Shown: in pieces, positions 22,263 through 31,495 of the stretch
How positions within the stretch are numbered: position 1 is the first letter of the stretch
Layout of the letters: every line of letters begins with the position of its first letter
Assembly: GCA_002309375.1 (NCBI GenBank)
Contig: DBXK01000003.1
Coordinates: 17,083 to 62,142, forward strand
Direction: 5' to 3'
Source: Christensenella sp. UBA1214
GTDB taxonomy: Bacteria; Bacillota; Clostridia; Christensenellales; CAG-138
DNA: 45,060 nucleotides
Translations under genes and position numbers: made by a program
Notes under the pieces: generated by a model
What the model was told of the DNA's origin: nothing
The model's database searches: none
The model's input: the letters and a program-made list of their open reading frames with translations, nothing else

Positions 22263-24032
22263 TTACTTATTATACAGCTTCTTCACAAGCCGTTCGAACT
22301 CGTCGACGTTCTTTTCATAGGAAAGCAGGCTCTTTTCCCAGAAATCCTTCTTCGTGAGGTCGATGCCGGCGACCTTCGCGGTGTCTTCGACCGTCGCGAT
22401 CGGCGTCGTGAAGAGGAGCTTGCGGTAGGTCGGAACAAAGGACGGACCTTCCTCAACATACTTCGCGAACAGGCCGCGGGCGAACAGGCCGCCGAAGGCA
22501 TAGGGGAAGTTATAGAAGGAAAGGGTGCTGTAATAATGTCCCTTGCAGAGCCACATATAGGGGTGCAGCGCTGTGGGATCGAGACCGTCGCCGTAGGCCT
22601 TCTTCTGCGCGTCGAGCATCAGCTCGCACATCCTTTCGGCGGGCATGAAGTCCGCCTCCCTGTTTTCGAAAACGCTGGTCTCGAAGAGGTAGCGGGAATA
22701 GATATCGCAGATGATCTGCGTGGTGTCCATAAGCTGGCTCTCGATCAGCATCAGCTTCTCCTCGTCCGTCTCCGCCGCCGCGATCGCCGCGTTCATGACG
22801 ACGTTCTCGTTGAAGGTGGAGGCCGTTTCCGCAACGGGCATCGAATAATCGTTGTTCAGCGGGCGGTGGTTTTCGAGGTTCAGGTTGTGGAAGGCGTGGC
22901 CGAGCTCGTGGGCGAGGGTGACGATATCGGAGAACGAGCCGTCGAAATTCGTGAGCACGCGGCTCTGATGATGTCCGCCGAGGCCGGAGCAGAACGCGCC
23001 GCCGACCTTGCCCTCGCGCGGATAGAAATCGATCCACGCTTCGTCGAAAGCGCGCTCGACCATGTTCGCAAGGTCCGTGTCGAAGCCGCGGAAGATCTTG
23101 AGCAGATATTCCTTCGCATCCTCAACGGTGTATTTCCTGTCGGAAGAGCCCATCGGCGCGAACATATCGTACCAGGGCATGCCGTTCTCGTGGCCGAGGG
23201 CTTTCGCCTTGATCTTCAGATAGCGGCGGAAGATGTCGAAATGATCGTTCATCGCGCCGAGGAGGGCGTCCAGCGTTTCGCGGGTCATGTGTGCGCCGAA
23301 GAGCGTCTGCTCGAGCGGGGAGGAGAAACCGCGAAGGCGTGCTTCGTTGATGACCTGCAGCTTGATGCTGTTGAGGGAGAATGCGACGGGAGCCGCGATC
23401 TTTTTATAGCATTCGAGCTCCGCTTCGTAGGCTTCCTTACGGACGGCGGGATCGGGATCGTAGGCGAGGTTGCGCACGGAGGAAAGGCCGATCTCTTTGC
23501 CGCGGTAGTTCGCGGTAACGGTGCTGGTGAGGTAACCGTGCATATCGCTCCAGGCGGAGGCGCCGCTGATGTTGAAAAGGGTCGCGATCTCCTCGCATTC
23601 TTCGCTCAGCATATGCTTCTGCTGCGCGCGGATGTTCCTGAGCATGTATTCGTATTCCTTGAGAAGAGGATCCGAATCGATCAGCTCGTCGAGGTTCGGC
23701 AGCTCCGCGATGTATTTTTTGATCGCGGTCTCGGCGCGGGCGGTGGCGCTGAGCTTGCCCATCAGGCGGCCGATGACGGAATTCGCCTCGTTGTCGCGGG
23801 TATTCGCGGCTGAACGCAGGCCCGCGTAGCCGTAAAGATCCTCGATGAGAAGAAGGCTCTTTTCGCCGCTTTCGATATAGCGAACGAGAGCTTCCTTCGG
23901 GTCGAGTTTGCCGATCTCGGCAGCGAATGCGTTGATATCGGCGATGCATTCATCGAGCTTTTTGAAATCCTCGGTGAATTTCGGGTCGTCAAAACCCTTG
24001 TAGAGTACGTCCAGTGACCATTCGGAATTCAT
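22263..24032 (-). CDS. pepF: M3-family oligoendopeptidase F
   Basis: This 589-residue cytoplasmic zinc metallopeptidase cuts short peptides. The catalytic motif HELGHAFH (about residues 375-382) lies in the C-terminal half, followed about 25 residues later by the third-ligand helix (ETASTFNENVVMNAA). The N-terminal helical domain (WSLDVLYKGFDDPKF) and the C-terminal YNFPYAFGGLFARGLF segment are typical of PepF. AAGGAGATAC precedes the ATG. It is the second gene of a pair with another M3 peptidase, 26 bases apart. Both metal-ligand motifs are intact. Confidence 0.95.
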   Translation of the reverse strand: MNSEWSLDVLYKGFDDPKFTEDFKKLDECIADINAFAAEIGKLDPKEALVRYIESGEKSLLLIEDLYGYAGLRSAANTRDNEANSVIGRLMGKLSATARAETAIKKYIAELPNLDELIDSDPLLKEYEYMLRNIRAQQKHMLSEECEEIATLFNISGASAWSDMHGYLTSTVTANYRGKEIGLSSVRNLAYDPDPAVRKEAYEAELECYKKIAAPVAFSLNSIKLQVINEARLRGFSSPLEQTLFGAHMTRETLDALLGAMNDHFDIFRRYLKIKAKALGHENGMPWYDMFAPMGSSDRKYTVEDAKEYLLKIFRGFDTDLANMVERAFDEAWIDFYPREGKVGGAFCSGLGGHHQSRVLTNFDGSFSDIVTLAHELGHAFHNLNLENHRPLNNDYSMPVAETASTFNENVVMNAAIAAAETDEEKLMLIESQLMDTTQIICDIYSRYLFETSVFENREADFMPAERMCELMLDAQKKAYGDGLDPTALHPYMWLCKGHYYSTLSFYNFPYAFGGLFARGLFAKYVEEGPSFVPTYRKLLFTTPIATVEDTAKVAGIDLTKKDFWEKSLLSYEKNVDEFERLVKKLYNK

Positions 24033-24058
24033 AATGTATCTCCTTAATTTATTATTTG

Positions 24059-25756
24059 TTATTTGATCTTCGCTTTCAGCGCTTCCGCCTGCTTCGCGCA
24101 GAAATCCGCAGTTTCGCGAACGACGCTTTCATCGAGCGGGACGGGGATGCCGGCCTTTCCGAGCGTTTCGAAATAGCCGTATTTGCCGCCGATCGAGCAG
24201 AGCCTGAGATAGCTGCCCCAGGCGTCGCCGCCTTCGACGTTCTTCCGGTAGAGGGAGAACGCGCCGAGCTGCGCGAGGGCATAGTCGATATAGTAGAAGG
24301 GGTAGAGGAAGACGTGCTGCTTCTGCATCCAGAAGCCGCCGCTCTCGAGGAATTCGTTGCCGTCGTAGCTGCGCCAGGGCATATACTTCCTTTCGATCTC
24401 CTTCCAGAACCTGCGCCAATCGGCCGGAGTGGACTCGGGATTCTCGAAAACGCGGTGCTGGAATTCGTCGACGCTGACAAGGTAGGGGATCGTTTTCACC
24501 GCGTCGGTGAAATGCGCATAGCGGTATTTGTCCGATTTGCCCGGGAAGAAGCGCTCCATGTACGGATAGGCGAAATGCTCCATCGACATCGAGTGGATCT
24601 CGTTGATCTCGCTCGTTGAGTGAACGAGGCTGCTGAGCGGCAGCTTCCGCGAAGCGTAGTAATACTCGAACGCGTGTCCGGCCTCGTGGGTGAGGACGTC
24701 GATATCCGCGGAGGTGCCGTTGAAGTTCGAGAAGATGAACGGCGCCTTATATTCGGCAAGGCTCGTGCAGTAGCCGCCGAGATGCTTGTTCTCCCGCGTC
24801 ACGAAGTCGAAAAGCTCGTGCTCGACCATGAAGTTGAAGAATTCGCCGGTCTCCGGGGAAAGCTCTTCATACATCTGCCGCGCTTTTTCGGTCAGCTCCT
24901 CCGGCGTGCCGACGGGGTTCGCATTGCCCTCCGGGAAGACGAGACCCTCGTCGTACCAATGGAGCTTATCCACGCCGATGCGCTCCGCCTGCTCGCGGAA
25001 CATCTTCTCGCAAAGGGGAGTGATGTATTTGCGCACCGCCTCGCGGAAGGCGGCGGCCTCCTTCGGGCCGTAGTCGTAGCGGCCGCGGGCCTTGTAGATA
25101 TAGTCGATATAGCTGTCGAAGCCAAGGCGTTTCGCGATCTTCACGCGGGTCTTGACGAGCTTGCCGTACTGTTCCTCGAGCTTCGGTGCGACGCCTTCAT
25201 AGAGCTTCGCCCATTCGGTGAACGCAGCCTTCCTTTCCGCGCGGTCGGTGGACTGCATGTGGCGGAGCAGACCGTAGAAATTGCATTTTTCGCCCATGAA
25301 TTCGACAGAGCAGCCCGCGGCGGTCTTCGAATACTCCGTGCCGAGCTTGTTCTCCTTGATCGACGGCAGGATGATCCCGATGCTCATCAGCTTCTCCTGC
25401 ACTTCCATCGATTTGAACATATGCCTGCCGTATTTTTCCTCGAACTGCGGACGGAAGGGGCTCGTAAGCATCGCTTTTGTCGTCTTTTTCATAAGAGGCA
25501 TCAGCTTCGGCATGGTCGAATTATAGAACTTCTTTTCGCCGTCGTAGAATTCGTCCTTCATATTCATCGTGTTGCGCACGCTTGCGATAACGGCCTGCGT
25601 TTGGACCTTATCCATCATCTTTTCCCAGGCAAGCATGGCTCCGTTCGCTTCATCGAAGGTCTTCGCTTCCTTAAAGCGTTTGAGATGGGCTTTGAATTCT
25701 TTGACCAGCGGCCCCTTTTCCGGGCGGCTGTATTTCAGATCCCTGAATTTTTCCAT
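24059..25756 (-). CDS. M3-family oligoendopeptidase (second, divergent type)
   Basis: This 565-residue M3 peptidase is of a different subfamily from its neighbour. The active-site motif is THEAGHAFEYYYAS (H-E-x-x-H at about residues 354-358), with the downstream SEINEIHSMSMEHF helix supplying the third zinc ligand. The N-terminus (MEKFRDLKYSRPEKGPLVKE) is the one seen in clostridial M3 oligopeptidases of this size. It should degrade oligopeptides in the cytoplasm. It is first in the two-gene M3 operon and lies 60 bases downstream of pepV with a terminator between. AGGTGA before the ATG is a weak ribosome site. I saw no separate promoter, so read-through from pepV is possible. Confidence 0.93.
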   Translation of the reverse strand: MEKFRDLKYSRPEKGPLVKEFKAHLKRFKEAKTFDEANGAMLAWEKMMDKVQTQAVIASVRNTMNMKDEFYDGEKKFYNSTMPKLMPLMKKTTKAMLTSPFRPQFEEKYGRHMFKSMEVQEKLMSIGIILPSIKENKLGTEYSKTAAGCSVEFMGEKCNFYGLLRHMQSTDRAERKAAFTEWAKLYEGVAPKLEEQYGKLVKTRVKIAKRLGFDSYIDYIYKARGRYDYGPKEAAAFREAVRKYITPLCEKMFREQAERIGVDKLHWYDEGLVFPEGNANPVGTPEELTEKARQMYEELSPETGEFFNFMVEHELFDFVTRENKHLGGYCTSLAEYKAPFIFSNFNGTSADIDVLTHEAGHAFEYYYASRKLPLSSLVHSTSEINEIHSMSMEHFAYPYMERFFPGKSDKYRYAHFTDAVKTIPYLVSVDEFQHRVFENPESTPADWRRFWKEIERKYMPWRSYDGNEFLESGGFWMQKQHVFLYPFYYIDYALAQLGAFSLYRKNVEGGDAWGSYLRLCSIGGKYGYFETLGKAGIPVPLDESVVRETADFCAKQAEALKAKIK

Positions 25757-25777
25757 GATAATTCACCTATTTTCATC

Positions 25778-25808
25778 AAAAAAGGCGCTTCCCTTTTCGG
25801 GGAAACGC
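25778..25808 (-). terminator. Terminator after pepV
   Basis: Minus strand GCGTTTCCC - CGAAAA - GGGAAGCGC followed by CTTTTTT. One G-T pair in a 9-bp stem. Confidence 0.8.
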
Positions 25809-25816
25809 TGTCTTGT

Positions 25817-27193
25817 TTATTCTTCCCTGCAGGCGAGCGCCATGATCGCGTCCGCAAGCATGTGGGTGTCGAACATCAGCTCGTCGATGCCGATGAATTC
25901 GTTCGGCATGTGGACCGGGCCGGAGATGCCGGCCTTCTCGCAGCCGAAAGCGACCGCGTTCGGGAAGGCCCTTGCGTAGGTGCCGCCGCCGATCGCTAGA
26001 GGCGCTTCGTATTTGCCGGTGCGCTGCTCATAGACCTTGAGAAGCTTGCTCACGAGCTCGCTGTCCGCGGGAACGTAATGGCCGTCCTGCTGCTTTTCGT
26101 GAACGAGCTCGGGCTCGAATTCATTGAGCGCGTTCGCGATGCCGTCGCGGACCTCGCGGTAATCCATCGAGGTCGGGTGGCGAACGTCGATCGCAAGGGT
26201 GAATCCCTCGTCGTCCCAGGCGATGACGCCGGGGTTGAGGCTCAGCCTGCCGCTCGAATCGGTGCGGTCGAGGCCGATCGTTTCGCCGTGCATATCGAAC
26301 GCGAAGCGCTCGTGCAGGATCTTCGCAACGCGCTTGTCCTCCTCCGCAAGGGGCAGCTCCGCGAGCAGCGCAAAGGCGGCGAGCATCGCGTTTTTACCGA
26401 GCTCGGGCATCGAGCCGTGCGCGTCGAGGCCGTTGATCGTCAGCATGGTGCCGTTCGGCAGATCTTCCATATCGACGGTCATGCCGCGATCGAGGACGAC
26501 GGCGAGATGATCGCGGATCAGGTTCGCCGCAACCGGAACGAAGAGCTTGACCTTGCCGCATACGACGTTCGGGCGGGTGCCGCCGTTAAGACGGAAGCTC
26601 GTTTTGGCCTTGCAGCGGAAAGCGGAGTGGTAAATGCCCTTTTCGGAATTGACAAGCGGGTATTCGGCGTCCGGCGAAATGCTCATCGTCGGGATCTCCG
26701 CAACTTTTTTATAGTGGTTCATGCAGCCCCAGCCGGTCTCCTCGTTCGTGCCGAGGATGATGCGGACGCGGCGCTTCATCGGAAGGCCCGCTTCCTTGAT
26801 CGCGGCCAGCGCGTAGATCGCGCAGATCGCGGGGCCCTTGTCGTCCATCGTGCCGCGGCCGAAGATCTTTCCGTCCGCGATCTCGCCGGCATAGGGAGGA
26901 TAATTCCAGCCCTCGCCCTCGGGAACGACGTCCACATGGCAGACCACGCCGAGCATTTCCTCGCCCTCGCCGTAGTCGATGCAGCCGGCATAACCGTCGA
27001 GGTTGGTCGTTTTGAAGCCGAAGCTTTCGCCGAGCCCGAGCGCATGCTCGAGGGCGCCTTTGACGGCGAGGCCGAACGGCGCGCCTTCGCCGGCGGGTTC
27101 CGCCTCAACGCTCGGGAAGCGGACGCTCTCCTGCACGGAGCGGATGATGTCGTCTTTTTTGCTGTCGATAAAAGCATCAACGGTCCTGTTCAT
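25817..27193 (-). CDS. pepV: M20-family dipeptidase PepV
   Basis: This 458-residue di-zinc aminopeptidase releases amino acids from dipeptides. The metal-binding core is in order: VVCHVDVVPEGEGWNYPPY (around residues 82-100), GRGTMDDKGPAI (about 111-122, with the bridging Asp) and ILGTNEETGWGC (about 143-154, with the catalytic Glu pair). The lid domain follows, and a late segment AIGGGTYARAFPNAVAFG carries the usual PepV C-terminal motif. I use the ATG at 27191-27193 because AAAGGAGCC lies upstream; an open frame extends further but lacks a ribosome site. With the two M3 enzymes next to it, it forms a peptide-breakdown set (oligopeptide to dipeptide to amino acid). Confidence 0.95.
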   Translation of the reverse strand: MNRTVDAFIDSKKDDIIRSVQESVRFPSVEAEPAGEGAPFGLAVKGALEHALGLGESFGFKTTNLDGYAGCIDYGEGEEMLGVVCHVDVVPEGEGWNYPPYAGEIADGKIFGRGTMDDKGPAICAIYALAAIKEAGLPMKRRVRIILGTNEETGWGCMNHYKKVAEIPTMSISPDAEYPLVNSEKGIYHSAFRCKAKTSFRLNGGTRPNVVCGKVKLFVPVAANLIRDHLAVVLDRGMTVDMEDLPNGTMLTINGLDAHGSMPELGKNAMLAAFALLAELPLAEEDKRVAKILHERFAFDMHGETIGLDRTDSSGRLSLNPGVIAWDDEGFTLAIDVRHPTSMDYREVRDGIANALNEFEPELVHEKQQDGHYVPADSELVSKLLKVYEQRTGKYEAPLAIGGGTYARAFPNAVAFGCEKAGISGPVHMPNEFIGIDELMFDTHMLADAIMALACREE

Positions 27194-27289
27194 AATTGGC
27201 TCCTTTTCTGTTTTACCGCTTCGGGACCTTCGGTTTTCCGCATTTTGCCGGAAAAGGAAGGATCTTCCTCCGCATAATTCTTCATTATA

Positions 27290-27318
27290 ATTATAACATC
27301 GAAAACCGTAAAAAACAA
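27290..27318 (-). promoter_or_regulatory. Promoter of pepV
   Basis: Minus strand TTGTTT (27313-27318), 17 bases, TATAAT (27290-27295). A second TATAAT overlaps at 27284-27289. Confidence 0.7.
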
Positions 27319-27426
27319 CGGCAAAAACGCACGGGCGGCATAACGCGGGCGAAAAATGCAGATAATATGCGGGCGGAAGCAATTCCGCAAAATCAAGGCC
27401 GCATTGCGGCTGCTTTCGGAGGCATT

Positions 27427-27924
27427 ATGAAAAAACAGTTTAAACTGATCGCGGCGGGGCTGCTGATCGCCGTGATGGCGCTGGCGGCCTGCTCGACGCT
27501 CGACGGGGATATGGAATCCGCCGAACCGATGAAGACCAACGGCCCCGTTCCGACGGCCGAGGGCGTTTTCGGCATGGTCACAGGCAGTCCCGCGGAAAGC
27601 CGGACCGGGACGCCGGAGGCTTCGCCTTCGCCCGAAGCGAGCGGGAGCGCAGAGCCGGAGTCCTCGAATTCGCCCGAAGCGGGCGGAAGAGGCGGCTCGA
27701 TCGAAGGCTTCATGACCGGCAAGGTCGTCGATCCTTCGGAGATCCCGGAGATCGTGGAGGCGCTCGGGCAGCATTTCCCGGAGCATACCGTCCAATCCGT
27801 GACGGAGGATCTTTTCGAAGGAAGCGAGGTCTACCGGATCACTCTCCAGAGCGAGGGCGATCTTGCGCGGACGGTCTACGTCTTTGCGGACGGCTCGATC
27901 CTGATCCCGGCAGAAGGCGACTGA
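27427..27924 (+). CDS. Small lipoprotein with a PepSY-like C-terminal domain
   Basis: The protein is 165 residues. Its signal peptide MKKQFKLIAAGLLIAVMA ends in lipobox LAAC. A Ser/Pro/Glu-rich linker of about 80 residues is followed by a compact domain (from IPEIVEALGQHFPEHTVQSV) whose helix-then-three-strands pattern, ending VYVFADGSIL, looks like a PepSY/BLIP-type fold. PepSY domains often inhibit or accompany peptidases, and this gene is divergent from pepV, but no functional link is shown. CGGAGG lies before the ATG at 27427. No clear promoter could be picked out in the 100 bases upstream. Confidence 0.75.
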   Translation: MKKQFKLIAAGLLIAVMALAACSTLDGDMESAEPMKTNGPVPTAEGVFGMVTGSPAESRTGTPEASPSPEASGSAEPESSNSPEAGGRGGSIEGFMTGKVVDPSEIPEIVEALGQHFPEHTVQSVTEDLFEGSEVYRITLQSEGDLARTVYVFADGSILIPAEGD

Positions 27925-27944
27925 ATCGCCATGCTGATCCCCGA

Positions 27945-27976
27945 ATGAAAAAAGCCCCGCTCGGGGCTTTTTCATT
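27945..27976. terminator. Bidirectional terminator between converging genes
   Basis: AATGAAAAAAGCCCCG - CT - CGGGGCTTTTTCATT lies 20 bases after the plus-strand lipoprotein gene and 24 bases after the minus-strand one. Confidence 0.9.
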
Positions 27977-27999
27977 ATCCGATCATTAAATTGCAGCCG

Positions 28000-28614
28000 T
28001 CAGAATTCCAGCTTTATCTCGACGATGCCGCGGTGCTCGGCATTCCTCGTGCCGTCCTTATAGATGATCACGAAACAGCCGATCTCCGCGTCCGGAAGCA
28101 GCTCGCCGTCGACGCAGAGGGCGAAGGTGCAGCTCGGAAGGCTGATGTTCGCGATCTCGGCGGTGAGGTCGGTTTCGCGGCCGCTTGCGTCAACAAGGAT
28201 CAGCTTCTTTGCGCCGTCTGCGCTGAGACCGATCTCTTCGAGAACGGTTTTCAGCGAAACGCCCTGGTAAGAGACCTTGGAGCCGTTCTTGTCCCTGCCG
28301 GAATTGCGGTCTATGACCGCGGCGGTGGTGTGCGCAAGCTCGTCCAGCTGCGCGGCGGTGAAGGACTGCGCTTTGCCTTCGTTGAAGCTGACGGTGAGGA
28401 CCTGACGCTTTCCGAGCGTCGGCCAGAGCCTGCGGCTGAGCGTGTCGCTTTCGGTATTGACGCCGTTGTCCTTGGTCTCACCGCCGCTCTTTCCGGAGCT
28501 GTTGTCAGTGCCGTAATCAACGGGAGTTTCCGGCTGCGAGCAGGCGGAAGCGAGGAGGGTGAAGGCGAAAAGGATCGCCAGCATCAGGGGCAGAAGCTTT
28601 TTCATCGTATTCAT
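28000..28614 (-). CDS. Predicted lipoprotein with a molybdopterin-oxidoreductase-like fold
   Basis: The protein is 204 residues. Its signal peptide MNTMKKLLPLMLAILFAFTL ends in lipobox LASAC. After a short Ser/Gly linker the domain contains FTAAQLDELAHTTA, VSYQGVSLKTVLEEIGL and LILVDASGRETDLTAEIAN. These follow the pattern of the sulfite-oxidase-like (Mo-cofactor) domain used as a free-standing extracellular module in many clostridia. I do not see a conserved catalytic cysteine in the right context, so binding of a cofactor is doubtful. GGAGGT lies seven bases before the ATG at 28614. The family call is tentative. Confidence 0.6.
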   Translation of the reverse strand: MNTMKKLLPLMLAILFAFTLLASACSQPETPVDYGTDNSSGKSGGETKDNGVNTESDTLSRRLWPTLGKRQVLTVSFNEGKAQSFTAAQLDELAHTTAAVIDRNSGRDKNGSKVSYQGVSLKTVLEEIGLSADGAKKLILVDASGRETDLTAEIANISLPSCTFALCVDGELLPDAEIGCFVIIYKDGTRNAEHRGIVEIKLEF

Positions 28615-28687
28615 AACGGGACCTCCGTATTCATTGGTCTTTCGGGCGAACGCCCAAATTTTATTTTAACAGAAACAGCGGGCAAAA

Positions 28688-30067
28688 TCAAGCCCGGGGC
28701 TCCCGAAGGACGCCGACGGTCCGCACGCCGTAATAGCGGAAGCATTCGATCGCGGCTTGGCTGATGCGTTCGCCGGCTGTGACGATCGGCACGGCGGGCG
28801 GGCAGGCGATATGCCCGAAGCCGAGGATGCGGCCGGCGGCATCTTCAATGCCGATCCGCTCCTGCGGGGCGAGGACCGCTTCCCGGATGGATACGGCGCG
28901 GTCCGGTGCGGGCAGCGCGGGCGGTTTTTCGGTGACGGGCAGGCGCTTCTCGAGGGAGAGCACGGCGCTTTCGATCGCTTGGAGATCGGCCTTCCCGTTT
29001 TCCGATGACAGCATCAGCACGCAGAAATCGGGATCCGCGAATTCCGGTTCGATCCCTCTTTTGCGCAGCTCATCGGCAAATCCCGTGCCCGTATAGCCCT
29101 GCTCCTTAGGCATGAAGGTCAGCTTCAGCGGTTCATCGCCGATGAGCCTCCAGCCGTTTCCGGCAAGGCGCTCCGCCGTTTCGCGGATGAGCGCGGCATA
29201 TTCGGTAATCCTTTCGGCATAACCTCCCGAAAGCAGCGCGTTCGCGTTGTCGAGCGACTGCATGATGAGGTAGGAAGGGCTCGTTGAAGCGAAGAGTGCA
29301 AGCGCGGTCTCAGCCTGCTCCGAAAAGACGGCGGACGCGGCGCGGTGGATATGCAGATACGCCGCCCCGGTGAGGCAGGGGAGCGTTTTGTGCGCGGAAT
29401 CGCAGCACATATCCGCCCCGAGGTCGATCGGGTGCAGGCTCCTTTCAAGGAATTTGAGATATGCGCCGTGCGCGTTGTCGACGAGCAGCGGCACGCCGTG
29501 CCAGTGGCAGACGGCGGCGACGGAGCGGACGTCCTCGATGTTCCCGAGGTAATCGGGCGAAGTGATATAGACCGCGATCGGCTTTTCGGCTTCGCTCTTC
29601 GCGGCAAGCAGCTCGTCGAGCGCACGGATATCCGTTTTGCAGCTGAGAAGACTGCTTTTTTCCGCAGGAAGCCAATCAATGTCGAGATCAAGCAGCGCCG
29701 CTGCGGTCATCAGTGTCTTATGCGCGTTCCTGCCGGCCAGCACGCAGAAGCGGCCCGTTTCCGAAGAAATCCGTCGCCCGGCGCGCTTCGCTTCGAGCAG
29801 GGCGAGGTAAAGCATCGCCCGGATGCAGAGCGACGAGCCCTCGCAGGAATAGAGCGTTTTGCCCGCGCCGAAAAGCGCGGCGGCATTCCTCTCGCTCGCT
29901 TTGATGATCCCTTCCGCACCGTAAAGCTCGTCCGCGCCGGCGATCTCCGTTATATCGAGCGCCTCCGGCCCGAGGAAGGCCGCGCCTTTATGCCCGGGCA
30001 TATGCGCGCGCACGGCTTCGCTTTCGCAGTATCTGCGTACAAAATCGATGATCGGTGTATCGGTCAT
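28688..30067 (-). CDS. Orn/Lys/Arg-type PLP-dependent decarboxylase
   Basis: This 459-residue fold-I aminotransferase-like decarboxylase is of the short clostridial type. The N-terminus carries RAHMPGHKG (about residues 20-28), a hallmark of the group. The PLP lysine is in DSAHKTLPCLTGA (about residue 225), and LLVDNAHGAYLKF provides the cofactor-binding Asp. A C-terminal domain follows. It is probably active on lysine, arginine or ornithine, giving a polyamine or its precursor; the substrate cannot be read from the sequence. Its ATG overlaps the stop codon of the SCIFF maturase gene (ATGA), so the two are translationally coupled. This may be chance operon packing rather than a shared pathway. 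Confidence 0.9.
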   Translation of the reverse strand: MTDTPIIDFVRRYCESEAVRAHMPGHKGAAFLGPEALDITEIAGADELYGAEGIIKASERNAAALFGAGKTLYSCEGSSLCIRAMLYLALLEAKRAGRRISSETGRFCVLAGRNAHKTLMTAAALLDLDIDWLPAEKSSLLSCKTDIRALDELLAAKSEAEKPIAVYITSPDYLGNIEDVRSVAAVCHWHGVPLLVDNAHGAYLKFLERSLHPIDLGADMCCDSAHKTLPCLTGAAYLHIHRAASAVFSEQAETALALFASTSPSYLIMQSLDNANALLSGGYAERITEYAALIRETAERLAGNGWRLIGDEPLKLTFMPKEQGYTGTGFADELRKRGIEPEFADPDFCVLMLSSENGKADLQAIESAVLSLEKRLPVTEKPPALPAPDRAVSIREAVLAPQERIGIEDAAGRILGFGHIACPPAVPIVTAGERISQAAIECFRYYGVRTVGVLREPRA

Positions 30068-31440
30068 TCCTCTTCCTCTTCGAGCATTTTTGCGGCTTCG
30101 AGCATGATCGCGCATTCGATGCGCTTTTTAAAGAGCACGCAGCCCTTTTCATAGACGCCGCGGATGCTGCCGGTCGCGTGATAGGCGTTCGCGGCGCAGC
30201 CGCCGGAGCAGTAGAGCTTCGCCCAGCAGTCGCGGCATTCCTCGCGCGCGTAGACATTGCAGGAGGCGAACTCGTCCCGCACCGCGGTGTTCGTGACGCC
30301 GTCCCAAACGTTGCCGAGCAGGAATTTCTCCTCCCCGACGAATTGGTGGCAGGGATAAAGATCGCCCCAGGGGGTGACGGCCATGTATTCCGTGCCGCTG
30401 CCGCAGCCCGAAACGCGCTTGTAGATGCAAGGCCCGCCGGTGAGGTCGATCATATAATGATAGAAGGTGAAGGGTTTGCCCTCTTCGCGGCGCTTTTTCA
30501 TCAGCTCCGCAAGGCGCTCGTACTGATCGAGCACGATCCCGATATCCTCATCCGTCAGCGCGGAGGGATCGTCTGAAGCGCACACGACTGGCTCCATCGA
30601 AAGCTCGTTGAAGCCGAGGCCGAGCATCACCTTGATATCCTCGAGGAAATCGGGATTTGCGTGGGTGAAGGTGCCGCGCATATAATAATTCTTCCCGCCG
30701 CGCGCAGCAACGAGCTTTTGAAATTTCGGAACGATGCGGTCGAAGCTGCCTTGACCGGCGTAATCGACGCGGAAGCGGTCGTGGATCTCCTTCCGCCCGT
30801 CGAGGCTCAGGACCACGTTGCTCATCTCACGGTTCGCGAAATCGATCACGTCGTCGTCGATCAGCATGCCGTTCGTCGTTAAAGTGAAGCGGAAATTCTT
30901 GCCCGCTTCCTTTTCGATGCTGCGGGCGTAGGCGGTCAGCCTTTTGACGACGTCGAAATTCATCAGCGGTTCGCCGCCGAAGAAATCGACCTCGAGGTTC
31001 CTGCGGCTGCCGGAATGCGCCACGAGAAAATCGAGCGCCTGCCTGCCGACCTCGAAGCTCATCAGAGCACGGTCGCCATGGTATTTGCCCTGGCTTGCGA
31101 AGCAGTAGGAGCAGTTGAGGTTGCAGGTGTGCGCAACGTGCAGGCAAAGCGCCTTCACAACGCCGGAGGTGCGGCTTTTGAGCTCCCCGGCCATCGGTTC
31201 AAAGGTATCGGGGGTGAAGAGCCGGCCTTCGTCCCGAAGCTGCGCGATCTGGTCCCAGCATTCGCCGACCTCGTTTTCCGGCACGGAAAAACGCGCGGAG
31301 AGCTCCGAAATCGCCTCTTCGCGGCTTTTTTCTTCGAATATCCCGATCAGTTCATAGGCGATATCGTCAACGACATGCACGCTGCCGGAGCAGGCGTCGA
31401 GAACGATGTTCAGCCCGCCGAGCTTATAGCGGTGGATCAT
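30064..31440 (-). CDS. scfB: SCIFF radical-SAM maturase (thioether-forming, SPASM domain)
   Basis: This 458-residue enzyme installs thioether crosslinks in the SCIFF peptide encoded 56 bases upstream. An N-terminal region (1-80) resembles the peptide-recognition (RRE/PqqD-like) domain. The radical-SAM cluster motif is C106-NLN-C110-SY-C113. GGEP (FFGGEPLMNF) and the later TTNGMLID are as expected. The C-terminal SPASM section has many cysteines binding auxiliary clusters (GGPC, SGCGSG, LYPCHQF, CNVYAREECRDCWAKLYCSGGC). The Glu-rich tail LEEEEE is peculiar to this copy. The start ATG follows a weak GAAAGG. SCIFF products are ranthipeptides of unknown function, among the commonest RiPPs in clostridia. 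Confidence 0.95.
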   Translation of the reverse strand: MIHRYKLGGLNIVLDACSGSVHVVDDIAYELIGIFEEKSREEAISELSARFSVPENEVGECWDQIAQLRDEGRLFTPDTFEPMAGELKSRTSGVVKALCLHVAHTCNLNCSYCFASQGKYHGDRALMSFEVGRQALDFLVAHSGSRRNLEVDFFGGEPLMNFDVVKRLTAYARSIEKEAGKNFRFTLTTNGMLIDDDVIDFANREMSNVVLSLDGRKEIHDRFRVDYAGQGSFDRIVPKFQKLVAARGGKNYYMRGTFTHANPDFLEDIKVMLGLGFNELSMEPVVCASDDPSALTDEDIGIVLDQYERLAELMKKRREEGKPFTFYHYMIDLTGGPCIYKRVSGCGSGTEYMAVTPWGDLYPCHQFVGEEKFLLGNVWDGVTNTAVRDEFASCNVYAREECRDCWAKLYCSGGCAANAYHATGSIRGVYEKGCVLFKKRIECAIMLEAAKMLEEEEE

Positions 31441-31457
31441 GATTCTGCCTTTCTATC

Positions 31458-31481
31458 AAAAAATGCCTCCCGAAGGAGGCA
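31458..31481 (-). terminator. Hairpin between scfA and scfB (probable partial terminator)
   Basis: Minus strand GCCTCC - TTCG - GGAGGC followed by ATTTTTT lies between the scfA stop codon (31496) and the scfB start (31440). It would let the short peptide gene be transcribed well above its maturase and would stabilise the scfA mRNA end. Confidence 0.8.
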
Positions 31482-31495
31482 GTGCTTCGCAATGC

